14,967 bases of DNA from Lysobacterales bacterium CG_4_10_14_3_um_filter_64_11. Its GTDB lineage: Bacteria > Pseudomonadota > Gammaproteobacteria > Xanthomonadales > Xanthomonadaceae. The stretch's first letter is position 1, and each line of letters starts with the position of its first letter. The DNA is taken from contig PFJA01000123.1 in assembly GCA_002782905.1 (NCBI GenBank), forward strand, positions 1 to 14,967, written 5' to 3'. Position numbers and translations under genes: made by a program. A model generated the notes under the pieces. The model saw only the letters and a list, made by a program, of their open reading frames with translations. It was not told the DNA's origin and made no database searches. Of this stretch, positions 14,709 to 14,967 are shown piece by piece.

Positions 14709-14967
14709 CTACACGTCGAGGTTGGCGACCTTGAGAGCATTGTCTTCGATAAATGCCCGGCGTGGCTCGACGATATCGCCCATCAGGGTGGAAAATATCT
14801 GGTCGGCAGCGACCGCGTCCTCGATACGCACTTGCAGCAAACGGCGGGTTTCGGGATTCACCGTGGTGTCCCACAATTGCTCGGGATTCATTTCGCCAAG
14901 GCCCTTGAAGCGCTGGATTGCCCGCCCCTTCTTGGCTTCCTCCAGCAGCCACGCCTGCGCACCGGCA
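14709..14967 (-). CDS. gyrB: DNA gyrase subunit B, C-terminal end (partial)
   Basis: The last 85 residues of a type IIA topoisomerase B subunit; the rest lies beyond the right edge. The sequence QRFKGLGEMNPEQLWDTT is the highly conserved TOPRIM/C-terminal junction of GyrB. LLQVRIEDAVAADQIF, LMGDIVEPRRAFIE and the terminal LDV are typical of GyrB rather than ParE. With GyrA the complete protein would introduce negative supercoils using ATP. The ATG at 14891 is internal, because the frame is open and conserved to the window edge. The 7TM gene starts 98 bp after its stop, on the same strand. Confidence 0.93.
   Translation of the reverse strand, partial: AGAQAWLLEEAKKGRAIQRFKGLGEMNPEQLWDTTVNPETRRLLQVRIEDAVAADQIFSTLMGDIVEPRRAFIEDNALKVANLDV

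Noticed and set aside
14611..14952. A 114-codon N-terminal extension of the 7TM protein
   Set aside because: It overlaps the conserved end of gyrB in another frame and is Arg/Gly/Pro-rich. The family start, with a membrane anchor, is at 14610.

Overview
This window comes from a GC-rich gammaproteobacterium, most likely of the Xanthomonadales (Lysobacterales) line. Two things point there. PdxJ has the Xanthomonas/Bacteroidetes sequence style rather than the E. coli style. The TonB energy-transduction genes lie in the order tonB-exbB-exbD-exbD, with two ExbD paralogues, as described in Xanthomonas campestris. The lineage is inferred from gene content, because the window has no rRNA or tRNA gene. 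I see no phage, insertion sequence or CRISPR array.

Layout, left to right. (1) Bases 1-118 are the 3' end of an unidentified plus-strand gene that converges on an MgtC/DUF4010-type membrane protein (122-1357, minus). (2) Across a 161-bp divergent gap lie a 2-oxoglutarate/Fe(II) dioxygenase (1519-2232, plus) and a small two-helix membrane protein (2297-2542, plus). (3) A large minus-strand sensor diguanylate cyclase (2565-5480) has a predicted periplasmic beta-propeller and a GGEEF active site. (4) pdxJ (5789-6547, plus) ends at a perfect bidirectional terminator (6580-6622). (5) From there to the right edge all genes are on the minus strand. In transcription order they are the gyrB 3' end (14709-14967), an inactive-transglutaminase/7TM protein (13045-14610), an ATP-grasp glutamate-ligase-like enzyme (12075-13040), a 573-bp gene-free stretch rich in inverted repeats, an M48 metalloprotease lipoprotein (10683-11501), an exported TPR protein (9231-10559), and tonB, exbB, exbD1 and exbD2 (9097 down to 6636).

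How the genes work together. TonB/ExbB/ExbD form the proton-motive-force-driven motor for outer-membrane receptors. The 7TM protein and ATP-grasp enzyme are separated by 4 bp and belong to a conserved but poorly understood gene pair thought to make or handle a peptide-like conjugate at the membrane. They are the best candidate here for an undescribed system. The M48 lipoprotein and TPR protein are probably periplasmic envelope-maintenance factors. The diguanylate cyclase would convert a periplasmic signal into c-di-GMP. PdxJ (vitamin B6 synthesis) and GyrB are housekeeping proteins.
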